A DNA stretch of 64,000 nucleotides. Source: Bryobacteraceae bacterium. Its GTDB lineage: Bacteria; Acidobacteriota; Terriglobia; Bryobacterales; Bryobacteraceae. The stretch is taken from assembly GCA_030041495.1 (NCBI GenBank), contig JASHNT010000130.1, forward strand, positions 1-64,000. Direction: 5' to 3'. Under the pieces are notes generated by a model, which was not told where the DNA came from, made no database searches, and was given only the letters and a program-made list of their open reading frames with translations. The position numbers and the translations under genes are program-made. Shown piece by piece: positions 63,169 to 64,000 of the stretch (its first letter is position 1; each line of letters begins with the position of its first letter).

Positions 63169-64000
63169 ATGTTTGGTCTTCGGTTCCGATATCTGCGGCA
63201 AACCCGCTCCGACGCCTGGTGGATTGCTGTCCTTTGGCTCGCCGTCAGCCTGGTTACAGCCGCCCAGGTGGTGGTTGGCATGGCTGCGGTCGGGAGAAGG
63301 CAAAACTGGATTGTTCTGTTCTTCACCACCGTCGCTGCGTGGCTGATCTTTCCCGCCGCGACGCCGGCCATCCTCTGGCTGAGCCGCCGGTTTCCGTTAG
63401 CCAAGGCCGGCGACTGGAGAAACCTTCCGGTGCATCTGATCGCTGCGCTAGGGATTGGCGTCGGGCACATCGCATGGTCCGCCCTGCTGGAATGGTGGTT
63501 CAATCCGCTCGGCACCCGTCCTCTTCCTTCGTTTCGGCAGGTGTTCTTCACCACGGTCTACATGCAATTTCACACCGGGGTGATCATCTATGCAGCCACA
63601 ATGGCAATCGGCAATACCGTGGATTCCATCCGCCGGCTGGCCCGCCGTGACGCGGAGGCGGCAAGGCTGGCAGGCGAGCTATCAAAAGCCCAATTGGACG
63701 CGCTGCGCCGCCAGCTCGAGCCTCATTTTCTGTTCAACACCCTGAACGGAATTTCCGGGCTGGTGAGAGAAAAGCGAAATGAGACCGCGGTGGAGATGAT
63801 CGCCGGCTTGAGCGACCTGCTACGGCGTGTGCTCGAAGCCTCCGGCAGCCAACTGGTCCCGCTGGCAGAGGAAATTTCGTTCCTTGACAGCTATATCGAC
63901 CTGCAGGCGATGCGCTTTGGCGACCGGCTGAAGGTCACCGTTGATGTCCCGCTCGAGCTTTACGGCGCTCTGGTCCCTCAGCTTGTTCTGCAGCCGCTGG
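63169..64000 (+). CDS. LytS/YehU-type sensor histidine kinase, 3' end outside the window
   Basis: The frame from ATG 63169 runs to the end of the window, about 277 codons. Four hydrophobic segments (WWIAVLWLAVSLV; FFTTVAAWLIFPAA; HLIAALGIGVGHIAW; VIIYAATMAIGN) form a membrane sensor. The His_kinase signature LRRQLEPHFLFNTLNGIS is near residue 187, with the phosphorylated His in EPHFLFN. The ATPase domain begins at the window's end. Such kinases usually pair with a LytTR response regulator, which is probably the next gene. Confidence 0.88.
   Translation, partial: MFGLRFRYLRQTRSDAWWIAVLWLAVSLVTAAQVVVGMAAVGRRQNWIVLFFTTVAAWLIFPAATPAILWLSRRFPLAKAGDWRNLPVHLIAALGIGVGHIAWSALLEWWFNPLGTRPLPSFRQVFFTTVYMQFHTGVIIYAATMAIGNTVDSIRRLARRDAEAARLAGELSKAQLDALRRQLEPHFLFNTLNGISGLVREKRNETAVEMIAGLSDLLRRVLEASGSQLVPLAEEISFLDSYIDLQAMRFGDRLKVTVDVPLELYGALVPQLVLQPL

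Overview
The window is about 64 kb of GC-rich, densely coded bacterial chromosome. It contains no rRNA, tRNA, CRISPR, prophage or insertion sequence that I could recognise. The gene content points to an acidobacterium of the Solibacter/Bryobacter type. The indicators are many secreted proteins with the 'PDLSG(I/V)W' start, DUF6152-like proteins, a DUF1587/1592/1588/1585 cytochrome-type protein paired with a DUF1552 protein, a bacterial tricorn protease, GldA/F/G plus DUF4340, and NHL and PQQ propellers. This assignment is inference from family content and was not tested by a search.

Layout. 1-5.7 kb (+): two TPR proteins, RNase III, an uncharacterised secreted protein, a methyltransferase with a signal peptide, a rhomboid protease and a lipoprotein. 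5.6-12.2 kb (-): one operon of ABC ATPase, permease, GldG-like protein, DUF4340 protein, nicotinate phosphoribosyltransferase and nicotinamidase. 12.3-18.4 kb: a small Tudor-like protein, an ECF sigma factor with a membrane partner, KsgA, a family 5 uracil-DNA glycosylase, an SDR oxidoreductase and a small exported protein next to a polytopic membrane protein. 18.4-26.8 kb (+): a fatty-acid oxidation operon (fadN-fadA-fadE order) continuing into a split AtuA-type pair, a crotonase and a DUF169 protein. 26.8-38.1 kb: a soluble PRC/MgtE-N/CBS protein, a TauD-like oxygenase, an actin-like ATPase coupled to a membrane-anchored amidase, dUTPase divergent from a tandem ThyX-like protein, a tricorn protease, a SET protein and a methyltransferase.

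38.2-63.0 kb is mostly exported catabolism and redox: metallo-beta-lactamase hydrolases, a frameshifted cytochrome c/PQQ dehydrogenase, MarC, a GMC oxidoreductase divergent from a Tat-exported MmgE/PrpD protein, a seven-gene operon of secreted proteins (49835 down to 45000), a decayed sugar dehydrogenase, a five-gene secreted operon (56887 down to 50845), and an ankyrin/DUF1592/DUF1552 operon. The window ends inside a LytS-type histidine kinase.

The main candidates for new biology are four. The first is the exported catabolic module, in which usually cytosolic enzyme folds (class II aldolase, MmgE/PrpD, carboxymuconolactone decarboxylase-like, alpha/beta hydrolase, methyltransferase) carry export signals. 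The second is the actin-like ATPase/amidase pair. The third is the tandem ThyX-fold protein with altered motifs. The fourth is a recurring -10 hexamer only 5-10 nt from start codons, which suggests frequent leaderless or near-leaderless transcription, together with divergent promoters whose -10 elements overlap.
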